From: Opitutia bacterium
Lineage (GTDB): Bacteria > Verrucomicrobiota > Verrucomicrobiia > Opitutales > Opitutaceae
Direction of reading: 5' to 3'
DNA: 40,149 nucleotides
NCBI GenBank assembly: GCA_947449835.1
Contig: CANFSZ010000021.1
Location: 1 to 40,149 of the forward strand
The notes under the pieces are model-generated. The model did no database searches and was not told where the DNA came from. It saw only the letters and a program-made list of their open reading frames with translations. Numbering within the stretch: the first letter of the stretch is position 1; each line of letters begins with the position of its first letter. The position numbers were made by a program, and so were the translations under genes. Positions 24,295-33,673 of the stretch are shown piece after piece.

Positions 24295-27006
24295 TCAGGC
24301 TTTTAGGATTTCGGCGAGCTTGGCGACGTCTTTGCCGCCGCCCATGGCGAAGTCGGGTTTACCGCCGCCTTTGCCGCCGATCTGGGTCGTGAGCGTTTGC
24401 ACAATCTTGCCGGCGGCGTGGCCGGCTTTGATCGCGGCGGGCGAGCAAAACGCCACGAGGCTGGCCTTGTCGCCAAACGCAGCGCCGAGTTGCACCACGC
24501 CTTCGCCGAGTTTGGCGAGCACCTGCGAACCGAGCGAGCGAAGCGATTCCTGATCTTCGACGGGGACGACGGCGGAAACAAATTTCAAGCCATCGCGGGT
24601 TGTGGCTTTAGCGGCGAGTTCGTCGGCGAGGCCGGCTAGAGCTTTTTGTTGGAAGGCTTTGAGCTGCTTCTCGATTTCCTTTTGGTGGGCAAGGAGGGCT
24701 TCGAGTTTTTTGGTAACGTCGGCGGTGCCGGCGCCGAGGTGGGCGTTGACGGCGGCGAGGGCGGCTTCGCGGGTGGCGATGAAGTCGATGGCGGCTTGGC
24801 CGGCGACGGCTTCGAGGCGGCGCGTACCTGCGGCGACGGCCATTTCGGCGACGATTTTAATGAGGCCAATTTCACCCGCGGTGCTGACGTGGGTGCCGCC
24901 ACAGAGTTCGCGGCTGTAGCCCCCGATGTCGACGACGCGGACGAATTTGCCGTACTTGTCGCCGAAGAAGGCGAGGGTGCCTTCGGGTTTTTTGTCGAAC
25001 TCGGTTTCGTAGGTTTCGACCTTGGCGTTGTCGATGACCTTGGCGTTGACGAGGGCTTCGACCTCGCGGAGTTGCGCGGGGGTGACGGCTTCGAAGTGGG
25101 AAAAATCGAAGCGCATGCGATCGGGGGTCTTCGACGTGCCGGCTTGGCGGACGTGGGTGCCGAGGACTTTGCGCAGCGCCCAGTGAATGAGGTGGGCAGC
25201 GGAGTGTTGGCGGGAGATGGCGCGGCGGCGGACGATGTCGACGCTAAGTTCGGCGCGGGCGCCAGGGGAGACGACGAGGCCGGAGGCTTCGGCGAGTTTA
25301 TGGAGGTGACGGCCGGCCTTGTCTTTCACGCAATCGGTGAAGTGGGCGAGGGTGCCGTTGATGAGCGCGGTGCCGGTGTCGCCGGCTTGGCCGCCCATCT
25401 CGGCGTAGAAGGGCGTCTGGTCGAACACGAGGAACGTATCTTGATCGGCGCGGATCACGTCGATGAGTTGCGCGTGGGCGTGGGTGTGTTCGTAGCCGAG
25501 GAACTTGGTGGCGGCGAGACCCGTTGCCTCGCCTTCGGTGGCGGCGACGACGATTTCTTTTTTCTGTGCGGCACGACCGCGGTCACGTTGTTTTTCCATC
25601 TCAACCTCAAAGCCAGCGACATCGACCGTTAGGCCGCGCTCGCTGGCGAGCAGTTGAGTCATGTCGAGCGGGAAGCCGTAGCTATCATAAAGCAGGAAGG
25701 CGATCTCACCGGGGAATTTCCCTCCGGATGCGTTGGCGCCTTTTGAGGCATGCTCACTGAACAGCTCGATACCTCGATCCAACGTCCGGCCGAAGCTTTC
25801 TTCCTCCGCGCGGATCACACGGCGGATGATGTCTTGTTGGGCGACGAGCTCGGGGAATACGGGACCGAGTGATTCGACGACGGGGGCGACGAGTTGCTCG
25901 AAGAAGCCCGTGGTAAGGCCGAGTTTTTTACCGTACAAAATACCGCGGCGCAGGATGCGGCGAATGACGTAGTTGCGGCCGTCGTTGCCGGGCATGATGC
26001 CGTCGGCGATCGCGCAACTGATCGTGCGCGCGTGGTCCGCGAGAACGCGAAAGGCGATATCGGTGTTTTCCTGATCGGTGAGGCCTTCGCGTTTCGTGGG
26101 GACGGTGCGGGCGTAGGTCTTGCCGGAGAGTGCGGTGATTTTGGCGAAGAGCGGCGCGAAGACGTCGGCTTCGTAGTTGGACGGCTCTGGCGTGAAATCG
26201 GTAAAACCCTTCGTCGAGGCGTGGATGCCGGCGACGCGTTCGAAGCCCATGCCGGTGTCGACGTGTTTGGCGGCGAGCGGGGAAAACGTGCCGTCAGCGT
26301 TGGCGTTGAATTGGATGAAGACGTGATTCCAGATCTCGATGCAGCGCGGGCTGGAGGAGTTCACTCCCTTGCGGCCTTCGACCTCGTCGTCGGAGGGCAG
26401 CAGGTTAAAATGAATCTCGGAGCACGGGCCGCAGGGGCCGGTGTCGCCCATCATCCAGAAATTGTCCTTCTTGTTGCCGTGGACGATGTGGATGGCGGGA
26501 TCGAGGCCCTCTTTTTTGAAAATGGCCGCCCAGATGTCGTAGGCTTCTTGGTCAAATTCAGCGGGGTCGCCTTTGGTTTTGTTGGGCGAGTAAACGGTGG
26601 CGAACAGACGCTTGGGCGGGATGCCCCAGACCTTGGTGATGAGTTCCCAGCCCCAGGTGAGGGAGTCTTTTTTGAAGTAATCGCCGAACGACCAGTTGCC
26701 CAACATCTCGAAGAGTGTGTGGTGGTACGTGTCGAAGCCGACGTCTTCGAGGTCGTTGTGTTTGCCGCCGGCGCGGATGCATTTCTGGGTGTCGGCGGCG
26801 CGGGTGTCTTTGGCGGGTTTGACGCCGGCCCATTTGGAGACGTCGGGGGCTCGATCACCTAGGAAGATCGGCACGAACTGGTTCATGCCGGCGTTGGTGA
26901 AAAGGAGTCCGGGCGAATCCGGCAGCAAGGAGGCGGACGGAACGATCGTGTGGCCCTGCTTGGCGAAGAAATCGAGGAAGCTCTGGCGGATTTGGGCGGA
27001 AGTCAT
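24295..27006 (-). CDS. alaS: Alanyl-tRNA synthetase
   Basis: This class II aminoacyl-tRNA synthetase charges tRNA-Ala and edits mischarged Ser and Gly. At 903 residues it has the full family architecture. The catalytic N-terminus (FLDFFAKQGHTIVPSASLLP, then LLFTNAGMNQFVPIFLG) leads to HTLFEMLGNWSFGDYFK. GDTGPCGPCSEIHF follows. The editing domain's zinc ligands are H601 and H605 in HSAAHL, and C702 and H706 in CGGTH. The C-terminal oligomerisation (C-Ala) domain includes GGGKPDFAMGGG. The start at ATG 27006 (MTSAQIRQSF) matches the usual N-terminus. It follows leuB by 66 bases on the same strand and ends at the hairpin at 24257-24287. Confidence 0.98.
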   Translation of the reverse strand: MTSAQIRQSFLDFFAKQGHTIVPSASLLPDSPGLLFTNAGMNQFVPIFLGDRAPDVSKWAGVKPAKDTRAADTQKCIRAGGKHNDLEDVGFDTYHHTLFEMLGNWSFGDYFKKDSLTWGWELITKVWGIPPKRLFATVYSPNKTKGDPAEFDQEAYDIWAAIFKKEGLDPAIHIVHGNKKDNFWMMGDTGPCGPCSEIHFNLLPSDDEVEGRKGVNSSSPRCIEIWNHVFIQFNANADGTFSPLAAKHVDTGMGFERVAGIHASTKGFTDFTPEPSNYEADVFAPLFAKITALSGKTYARTVPTKREGLTDQENTDIAFRVLADHARTISCAIADGIMPGNDGRNYVIRRILRRGILYGKKLGLTTGFFEQLVAPVVESLGPVFPELVAQQDIIRRVIRAEEESFGRTLDRGIELFSEHASKGANASGGKFPGEIAFLLYDSYGFPLDMTQLLASERGLTVDVAGFEVEMEKQRDRGRAAQKKEIVVAATEGEATGLAATKFLGYEHTHAHAQLIDVIRADQDTFLVFDQTPFYAEMGGQAGDTGTALINGTLAHFTDCVKDKAGRHLHKLAEASGLVVSPGARAELSVDIVRRRAISRQHSAAHLIHWALRKVLGTHVRQAGTSKTPDRMRFDFSHFEAVTPAQLREVEALVNAKVIDNAKVETYETEFDKKPEGTLAFFGDKYGKFVRVVDIGGYSRELCGGTHVSTAGEIGLIKIVAEMAVAAGTRRLEAVAGQAAIDFIATREAALAAVNAHLGAGTADVTKKLEALLAHQKEIEKQLKAFQQKALAGLADELAAKATTRDGLKFVSAVVPVEDQESLRSLGSQVLAKLGEGVVQLGAAFGDKASLVAFCSPAAIKAGHAAGKIVQTLTTQIGGKGGGKPDFAMGGGKDVAKLAEILKA

Positions 27007-27072
27007 GACGGCAAAAGGAACGGCAAAAGTGGTGGCAACGACGCGAAGGGAGCGCCGTTGCCGGTGGAGGAT

Positions 27073-28257
<1,185 letters not shown>

Positions 28258-28261
28258 CTAG

Positions 28262-29590
28262 ATGGGCAGAAGCATGGGCAGGGCGTTTTCCGCCCCGCTT
28301 TTTATGATCGTTGCCCTTTCTGCCTGGTGGTTGCTTGTGCTCGCCGTGCCCGTGTTGCTGGCGGGTGAGGCGCTGTTGCGTCGGTTTTCGGGGTTGGCGC
28401 GGTGTAACATCCCTGCGTCGGTCGCAGGTGGCTTGCTCGGGGCGGCGCTGGTGCTCGGATTGCAAGCGTCCGGAGTGCTGCAAATCACGTGGCAAACTAA
28501 AGTCACTGCGGCATGGTGGACGTGGCTGGCGACGCCGGAGCCTGAGTGGTTTACGCGTCCAGCTAAGGCGATCAACTTGCCGCTGCTCGTGGGGTTTTTT
28601 ACGTGCGTGGGCCTCGCGGCGCCGGTCAGTATTTTGCGCACGGGCGGACGGGCGTTGGTAATTTTATTGGGCGCGGCGACCTTGATGGCCGTGCTGCAAA
28701 ACGTCGTGGGCGTGGCGCTCGCGCGGGCGCTGGACGCGCCGCCGTTGCTCGGCGTCGTGTGTGGTTCGCTGACGTTGGTGGGCGGACACGGTACGGTTTT
28801 GGGCTTTGCGTCGCGGTTTGAGGAAGCGGGTTTCACGGCGGCGGCGACCGTGGGTGCGGCGGCTGCGACGTTCGGGTTGATCGCGAGTGGTTTACTCGCC
28901 GGGCCACTCGCGGAATGGCTGCTGCGGAAAAACGGCGGGGCCGCGAAGTCCGTCGCGCCGGCCTCGTCGTCGGCTGAAACGACGATCGTGCGGCGCGGGC
29001 TCGTGGCGGATGTGCGGGAATTTCTGGGCGATCACCCAGCGGCCCTCACTCACGTGCTCGTGGTTGCGGTGTGCATCAAGGTCGGCGCTTGGGTGAGCTT
29101 TGGGCTCAACGCGATGGGTGCGGCGTTTCCGGCTTACATGGGTGCGCTGCTGACCGGACTCGCGCTGCGCGCGGCGCACGATGCGGCCGGGGCGACGTGG
29201 CTGCGCGGTGCGACGCTGGCGCGTTTAGGTGGAGTGCTGTTGGCGTTGTTTCTGGTGGTCACATTGACGGCGCTCAACCTCGCGGAGTTGGCGACGGTGG
29301 CGGGACCGATGTTGATTATTTTAGTGGTGAATATCGCGGTCTCGCTCGCCTTTGCGGCGCTCATCGTGTGGCCACTGTTGGGGCGCGATCATGAAGCCGC
29401 GGTGATGGTCGCGGGCCTCGTGGGTTTTGGCGTAGGCTCGACGGCGACGGCGGTGGCTTCGATGGATGCGATCGTGCGGCGACGTGGACCGGCGCCTCGC
29501 GCGCAAGCGATCGTGCCGGCGACGGGCGGCTTTCTCATCGACCTGACGAACGCGCCGACGACGACCGCGTTTTTGCAGTGGCTGCGTTGA
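28262..29590 (+). CDS. gltS: Sodium/glutamate symporter
   Basis: This 442-residue inner-membrane protein has ten or more transmembrane helices and belongs to the GltS family, which imports glutamate with sodium. Two inverted domains show the paired re-entrant loops: GSLTLVGGHGTVLGFAS in the first half and GVGSTATAVASMDAIV in the second. The latter is followed by GGFLIDLTNAP near the end. A cytoplasmic linker around residues 220-250 (RKNGGAAKSVAPASSSAETT) joins the halves. ATG 28262 is the longest start; ATG 28274 and 28304 are also possible because the first helix begins at LFMIVALSAWW. It is divergent from leuB with an 88-base gap. Confidence 0.92.
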   Translation: MGRSMGRAFSAPLFMIVALSAWWLLVLAVPVLLAGEALLRRFSGLARCNIPASVAGGLLGAALVLGLQASGVLQITWQTKVTAAWWTWLATPEPEWFTRPAKAINLPLLVGFFTCVGLAAPVSILRTGGRALVILLGAATLMAVLQNVVGVALARALDAPPLLGVVCGSLTLVGGHGTVLGFASRFEEAGFTAAATVGAAAATFGLIASGLLAGPLAEWLLRKNGGAAKSVAPASSSAETTIVRRGLVADVREFLGDHPAALTHVLVVAVCIKVGAWVSFGLNAMGAAFPAYMGALLTGLALRAAHDAAGATWLRGATLARLGGVLLALFLVVTLTALNLAELATVAGPMLIILVVNIAVSLAFAALIVWPLLGRDHEAAVMVAGLVGFGVGSTATAVASMDAIVRRRGPAPRAQAIVPATGGFLIDLTNAPTTTAFLQWLR

Positions 29591-29640
29591 GTTTTGGTTT
29601 TCGCGGTTGCGCGCCACGGGAAAGCCCGTGGATTGGCGGG

Positions 29641-30276
29641 GTGAAACTGCATGTGCTGCCCGCCGGGCCGATCCTGACTAATGCGTATTTGTTGACCGCG
29701 CCCGAGCGCGGCGAAGCCATTTTGATCGATGCGCCCGGCGATGTGTGGGCCGACGTGGAGCCGATTTTGGCCCGCGAAAAATGCCGTCTCACCGAGCTCT
29801 GGCTCACGCATGGGCACTGGGATCACACGCAGGGTGGGGCGGAAGTCGTGCGCGCCACTTCGGCGCTCGTCCGCGCGCACCGCGATGATCAGGTGTTGAT
29901 CGAGACGCCGCAGGTGATGAGCGCGTTTCTCGACGGATCGATCAAGCTCGAGCCGATCAAGGTCGATCACTGGCTCACGCCCGGCGAGACCTTGAACGCT
30001 CTTGGTACGACGATCAAAGTGCGGCACGTGCCTGGGCATTGTCCGGGGAACGTATTGTTTTATTTTAGTGCGGTCGGAGCAGCGTTTGTCGGTGACGCGT
30101 TGTTCAAGGGCAGCATCGGTCGCACCGATTTGCCACTCGGCAATCACGCCCAACTTGAGCGCGCGATCCGCGCGGAAATTTATACCTTGCCCGGCGCCAC
30201 GGTGGTTTATCCCGGTCACGGCGAACCCACGACCGTCGGCCACGAAATGCAGACCAATCAATATGTCCGCGCCTGA
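29641..30276 (+). CDS. MBL-fold metallo-hydrolase (glyoxalase II-like)
   Basis: This 211-residue cytoplasmic zinc hydrolase has the complete metallo-beta-lactamase metal set: THGHWDHTQGG (HxHxDH), the later His in VPGHCPGN, and Asp in GDALFKGSIGRTD. The C-terminal His is in YPGHGEPTTVGHE. The arrangement GSIGRTDLP and PGHGEPTTVGHE places it in the small glyoxalase II-like/YcbL group, whose members hydrolyse thioesters; the real substrate is unknown. The GTG at 29641 gives the typical start KLHVLPAGPILTNAYLL. The frame is open to a GTG at 29578 that would overlap gltS. Its stop overlaps the ribD start by 14 bases. Confidence 0.92.
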   Translation: MKLHVLPAGPILTNAYLLTAPERGEAILIDAPGDVWADVEPILAREKCRLTELWLTHGHWDHTQGGAEVVRATSALVRAHRDDQVLIETPQVMSAFLDGSIKLEPIKVDHWLTPGETLNALGTTIKVRHVPGHCPGNVLFYFSAVGAAFVGDALFKGSIGRTDLPLGNHAQLERAIRAEIYTLPGATVVYPGHGEPTTVGHEMQTNQYVRA

Positions 30277-31423
30277 TCACGAACACTTCATGCGGCACGC
30301 GCTCGCTGTGGCGCGCCGTGTCTGGGGTCAGACCCAGCCCAACCCGATGGTCGGCGCCGTCATTGTCGAAGAAGGCCGCGTCGTCGCGGAAGGCGCCACG
30401 GCACCGGATGGCGGCCCGCACGCAGAACGGGCGGCTTTGCATGCGCTCGGTCGTGCGCCGCGGGCCGGCGCGACGCTCTACGTGACGCTGGAGCCCTGTT
30501 GCACGCACGGCCGCACGGGAGCCTGCACGGAGGTGATCATCGCCGCGGGTATCAAACGCGTCGTGGTGGGTGCGACGGATCCGTTTCCGCAGCACCAAGG
30601 CCATGGCTTCGAGGTGCTGCGTGCGGCGGGGATTGAAGTGATCTCGGGTGTGCTTGAAAACGAATGCACCGATCTGAATTTAATTTTCAACCACTGGGCC
30701 GTGCACGGGCAGCCGTTGATCGCGGCAAAGGCGGCGGTGACGCTCGATGGGCGAACGGCGTGTCGCACCGGAGATTCGCAATGGATTACGGGCGAGCTAG
30801 CGCGGGCCGATGTGCACCGTTGGCGGCGGCTTTTTCCGGCCATCGCCGTCGGCGCGGGCACGGTGTTGAAAGACAATCCGCGGCTTACGGCGCGGATTGA
30901 GGGTGGTGCGACGTGGAGTCCGGTGCGTTTCGTTTTCGACGGGCGACTGCGCACGGTGAACGACAAGCACCTGCCGCACGTTTTCACGGACGAGTTTCGT
31001 GAGAAAACGATTGTGGTCACGACCTCCAACGCCGGTCAGGGCTACGTGCGCAAATTGCGTGAAATGGGCGTCCAAGTCTGGGTGTGCGAATCGCAGACGC
31101 AGCGCGCACCGTGGGCGGAATTTCGCCGGCGATGCGTTGAGGCGAAGTTAAGCGGCGTGTATGTCGAAGGCGGCGCGCAACTCATGAGTCAGCTCGTGCA
31201 AGAGCGGCAGCTAGATTATCTCTTTCTTTACCGCGCGCCGCTGCTCCTTGCGGATGATCGCGCGAAGCCGATGTTGACCGGTCTGCGCACCGAGACGCTC
31301 GCGCAGGCGGTGCGCTTGAGCAATGTGCACTCGGAGCTTTTTGGCGACGATGTGCTCACGCGTGGCCATGTCGTCTATCCGCCTAAAATCTCCATCGATG
31401 AAACTGTTTTTAGCCTCGGGTAA
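30263..31423 (+). CDS. ribD: Bifunctional riboflavin biosynthesis deaminase/reductase
   Basis: This cytoplasmic enzyme carries out two consecutive steps after GTP cyclohydrolase II: deamination of the pyrimidine and NADPH reduction of the ribose side chain. The 386-residue protein has the N-terminal zinc deaminase domain with H53-A-E55 (GPHAERAALH) and EPCCTHGRTGACTE (C79, C88). The C-terminal reductase domain (about 150-386) shows KAAVTLDGRTA, WITGELARADVHRWR, and GGAQLMSQLV. The usual zinc motif reads PCSHHGRTPPC; here it is PCCTHGRTGAC, with the ligands kept. The start at ATG 30263 overlaps the MBL gene; ATG 30290 is an alternative. No FMN riboswitch is visible upstream, as expected inside an operon. 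rdgB overlaps its end by 26 bases. Confidence 0.95.
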   Translation: MSAPDHEHFMRHALAVARRVWGQTQPNPMVGAVIVEEGRVVAEGATAPDGGPHAERAALHALGRAPRAGATLYVTLEPCCTHGRTGACTEVIIAAGIKRVVVGATDPFPQHQGHGFEVLRAAGIEVISGVLENECTDLNLIFNHWAVHGQPLIAAKAAVTLDGRTACRTGDSQWITGELARADVHRWRRLFPAIAVGAGTVLKDNPRLTARIEGGATWSPVRFVFDGRLRTVNDKHLPHVFTDEFREKTIVVTTSNAGQGYVRKLREMGVQVWVCESQTQRAPWAEFRRRCVEAKLSGVYVEGGAQLMSQLVQERQLDYLFLYRAPLLLADDRAKPMLTGLRTETLAQAVRLSNVHSELFGDDVLTRGHVVYPPKISIDETVFSLG

Positions 31424-32009
31424 CGCGCACAAAGCGGCGGAGTTGCAGGCCCTCGCGTGCGCCGGCGGGCTCGAGGTTGAAATCGTCTCCGCGCGCGCCG
31501 TCGGCGGTATGCCCGATGTCGTGGAAGATACCGGGACTTTCGTCGGCAATGCGCGCAAAAAAGCGCTCGCTCTCCGCACGAAGTTGCCGGCGGAGGCGTG
31601 GGCCCTGGCGGATGACAGCGGACTCTGTGTCGATGCGCTCGGTGGCGCGCCTGGAGTCGAATCCGCCTATTATGCCGGACCGCAGGGCAACGGCGCGGCC
31701 AATCTGCAAAAACTCGTGGCTGTAATGCGTGATGTGCCCGACGCGCGGCGGGGCGCGCACTTTGTGTGCGTGCTGCTGCTGCGCGGGCCGGACGGCGCGG
31801 AAATAATTTTTGAAGGCCGCTGCGCGGGGCACTTGCAACCCGAGCCGCGCGGCGGCGCTGGATTCGGTTACGACCCTATTTTCGTGCCCGCCGGTCACAC
31901 CTTGAGTTTTTCGGAGCTGGGCGAAGCCGTGAAGAATGGCTTGAGCCACCGCGCCCGAGCTTGGGCGCTGCTGGCGGATTGGGTACGTGCGGGTGCGCCA
32001 GTGCGTTAA
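31398..32009 (+). CDS. rdgB: Non-canonical purine NTP pyrophosphatase (HAM1/RdgB)
   Basis: This house-cleaning enzyme removes dITP, XTP and ITP from nucleotide pools. The 203-residue protein has the family's motifs: ASGNAHKAAEL at the start (SxNxxK loop), EDTGTFVGNARKKA, then ADDSGLCVDALGGAPGVES. The last motifs are GFGYDPIFVP and LSHRARA at the C-terminus. All nucleotide- and metal-binding positions appear intact. ATG 31398 is correct by homology; longer in-frame starts from 31323 lie inside ribD. The start overlaps the end of ribD by 26 bases, and metG follows 81 bases after the stop. Confidence 0.95.
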   Translation: MKLFLASGNAHKAAELQALACAGGLEVEIVSARAVGGMPDVVEDTGTFVGNARKKALALRTKLPAEAWALADDSGLCVDALGGAPGVESAYYAGPQGNGAANLQKLVAVMRDVPDARRGAHFVCVLLLRGPDGAEIIFEGRCAGHLQPEPRGGAGFGYDPIFVPAGHTLSFSELGEAVKNGLSHRARAWALLADWVRAGAPVR

Positions 32010-32077
32010 AGCGCTATTGCGGGCCGAAAAAAGCGGGCGTCAAAACTTTCGACATTAGGCGCGGGCTGGTTTCTGTT

Positions 32078-32083
32078 GGAGGG
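32078..32083 (+). promoter_or_regulatory. Strong Shine-Dalgarno of metG
   Basis: GGAGGG at 32078-32083 is seven bases before the ATG at 32091. It fixes the metG start there and argues against the in-frame codon at 32076, which would place the start just upstream of this site. It is one of the few clear ribosome-binding sites in the window. Confidence 0.8.
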
Positions 32084-32090
32084 CTTATCG

Positions 32091-33641
32091 ATGAAGTCGT
32101 TTTATATTACCACCGCGATTGATTACGTGAACGGTTCGCCCCACCTCGGGCACGCCTACGAAAAGGTACTCACGGACGTGATCGCGCGCTTCCGCCGCCA
32201 GATGGGCGACTGCGTACATTTTCTCACCGGCGTCGATGAACACGGCCAAAAGGTCCAGCAGAGCGCCAAGAAAAAAGGCATCGCGCCGCAACAGTTTGCC
32301 GACGAGGTCAGCGCGGAATTCCGCGCCCTTCTGCCCAAGCTCAATATTTCCAACGACGATTTCATCCGCACCACCGAGGAGCGGCACAAGAAAGTCGTGC
32401 GTCAGGTGCTCCAGCAACTCTTCGACAAGGGCGAAATCTACAAGGCGGAGTACAAAGGCTTTTACTCGACGCGCCAGGAACAGTTTTTGCAGGAAAAAGA
32501 TCGTCTGCCCGACGGCAAATGGCCGGAAATTTTCGGCGAAGTCACCGAGATCGTGGAGTCCAACTACTTCTTTAAATTGAAGCAGTATCAGGACTGGCTC
32601 GTTGAGTTTCTGACGAAAAACGAAGATTTTATTTTCCCGCGTTACCGGCAGAAGCAGGTGCTGGAATTTCTAAAAGAACCGCTCAACGACCTGTGCATCT
32701 CGCGCCCGCGCGAGCGGCTGGAGTGGGGGATTTCGCTGCCTTTCGACGACGGCTATGTGACGTACGTGTGGTTCGACGCATTGTTGAATTATTACTCGGC
32801 TGTGGCCGACAAGCCCGGCGTGTGGCCGGCGGCGTACCACGTGATCGGCAAAGACATTCTCTTGCCGCCGCACGCGGTGTATTGGCCGATCATGTTGAAG
32901 GCCGCGGGCATTCCGCTGCCGGGCGGCATCATCGCTCACGGTTGGTGGATGACGGCTGGCGCCAAGATGTCCAAGAGCACAGGTAACGCCCTCAACCCGC
33001 TCGATCTCGTGACGGAGTTCGGGGCCGATGCGTTTCGGTATTTTCTGATTCGCGAGATGAACGTCGGCCAAGATAGCGATTTCACGCGCGAGCAATTTCT
33101 CGTGCGCTACAACAGCGAGCTCGCGAATAATTTCGGTAATCTCGTCAACCGCACGCTCAACATGACCAACCGGTTTGCCGCTGGCATCGTGCCCGCGGCG
33201 GAAGTGGTCGAGGACGCCGAGCGTGAGTTGCACACGCTCTGGGAAGCGACCCGCGCCGAAGTGCTGCCGTTGTGCGAAGGCTTTCAATTTCACGCCGCGC
33301 TGGAGAAGACGATGTTCTTCATCACTGCGACCAACGCCTACATCGAGAAACGGGCGCCGTGGAAACTCGGCAAATCCGCCGAGGCCCATGATCTCGCGCT
33401 GCTCCGTACGTCGATCGCTACGATGGCCGAGGCCTTGCGTCTGGGGAACGCGCTCTTGACGGCGGTGATGCCGGACGCCGTGGCGAAAATCAACGCCGTG
33501 CTCGGTTACACGCCTGGTGCGACGTGGAGCGAGGAACTCGTCTGGGGCGCTCGCATCACGGGGTCTAAGGTCGCTGAATCGCTCGTGCTCTTCCCGCGGC
33601 CCGCGCCGCCGGAAAAACCACCCGTTGCGCCGAAAAAATAA
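32091..33641 (+). CDS. metG: Methionyl-tRNA synthetase (short form without zinc-knuckle Cys)
   Basis: This class I synthetase charges both initiator and elongator tRNA-Met. The 516-residue protein has the HIGH-type motif PHLGH (H18-H21) and KMSKS at 292-296 (GAKMSKSTGNALNP). The substrate region is GYVTYVWFDALLNYY. In the connective peptide, where many MetRS have Cys pairs, this one reads FYSTRQEQFLQEKD with no Cys, as in the zinc-free group. The C-terminus stops after the anticodon-binding helices and a short Pro/Lys tail (PPEKPPVAPKK); the OB-fold tRNA-binding domain of the long form is absent. It starts at 32091 behind a strong ribosome-binding site. menF follows after 32 bases. Confidence 0.97.
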   Translation: MKSFYITTAIDYVNGSPHLGHAYEKVLTDVIARFRRQMGDCVHFLTGVDEHGQKVQQSAKKKGIAPQQFADEVSAEFRALLPKLNISNDDFIRTTEERHKKVVRQVLQQLFDKGEIYKAEYKGFYSTRQEQFLQEKDRLPDGKWPEIFGEVTEIVESNYFFKLKQYQDWLVEFLTKNEDFIFPRYRQKQVLEFLKEPLNDLCISRPRERLEWGISLPFDDGYVTYVWFDALLNYYSAVADKPGVWPAAYHVIGKDILLPPHAVYWPIMLKAAGIPLPGGIIAHGWWMTAGAKMSKSTGNALNPLDLVTEFGADAFRYFLIREMNVGQDSDFTREQFLVRYNSELANNFGNLVNRTLNMTNRFAAGIVPAAEVVEDAERELHTLWEATRAEVLPLCEGFQFHAALEKTMFFITATNAYIEKRAPWKLGKSAEAHDLALLRTSIATMAEALRLGNALLTAVMPDAVAKINAVLGYTPGATWSEELVWGARITGSKVAESLVLFPRPAPPEKPPVAPKK

Positions 33642-33673
33642 TTCGCGCGCTGCCGTTTTTGTTTCCGCGCCGC

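Noticed and set aside
24646-25632. Long plus-strand open frame opposite alaS
   Set aside because: Antisense shadow; repetitive Gly/Glu/Asp composition and no motif, while alaS is complete on the other strand.
30200-30262. Possible FMN riboswitch before ribD
   Set aside because: The region is the coding end of the MBL gene and shows none of the conserved RFN elements.
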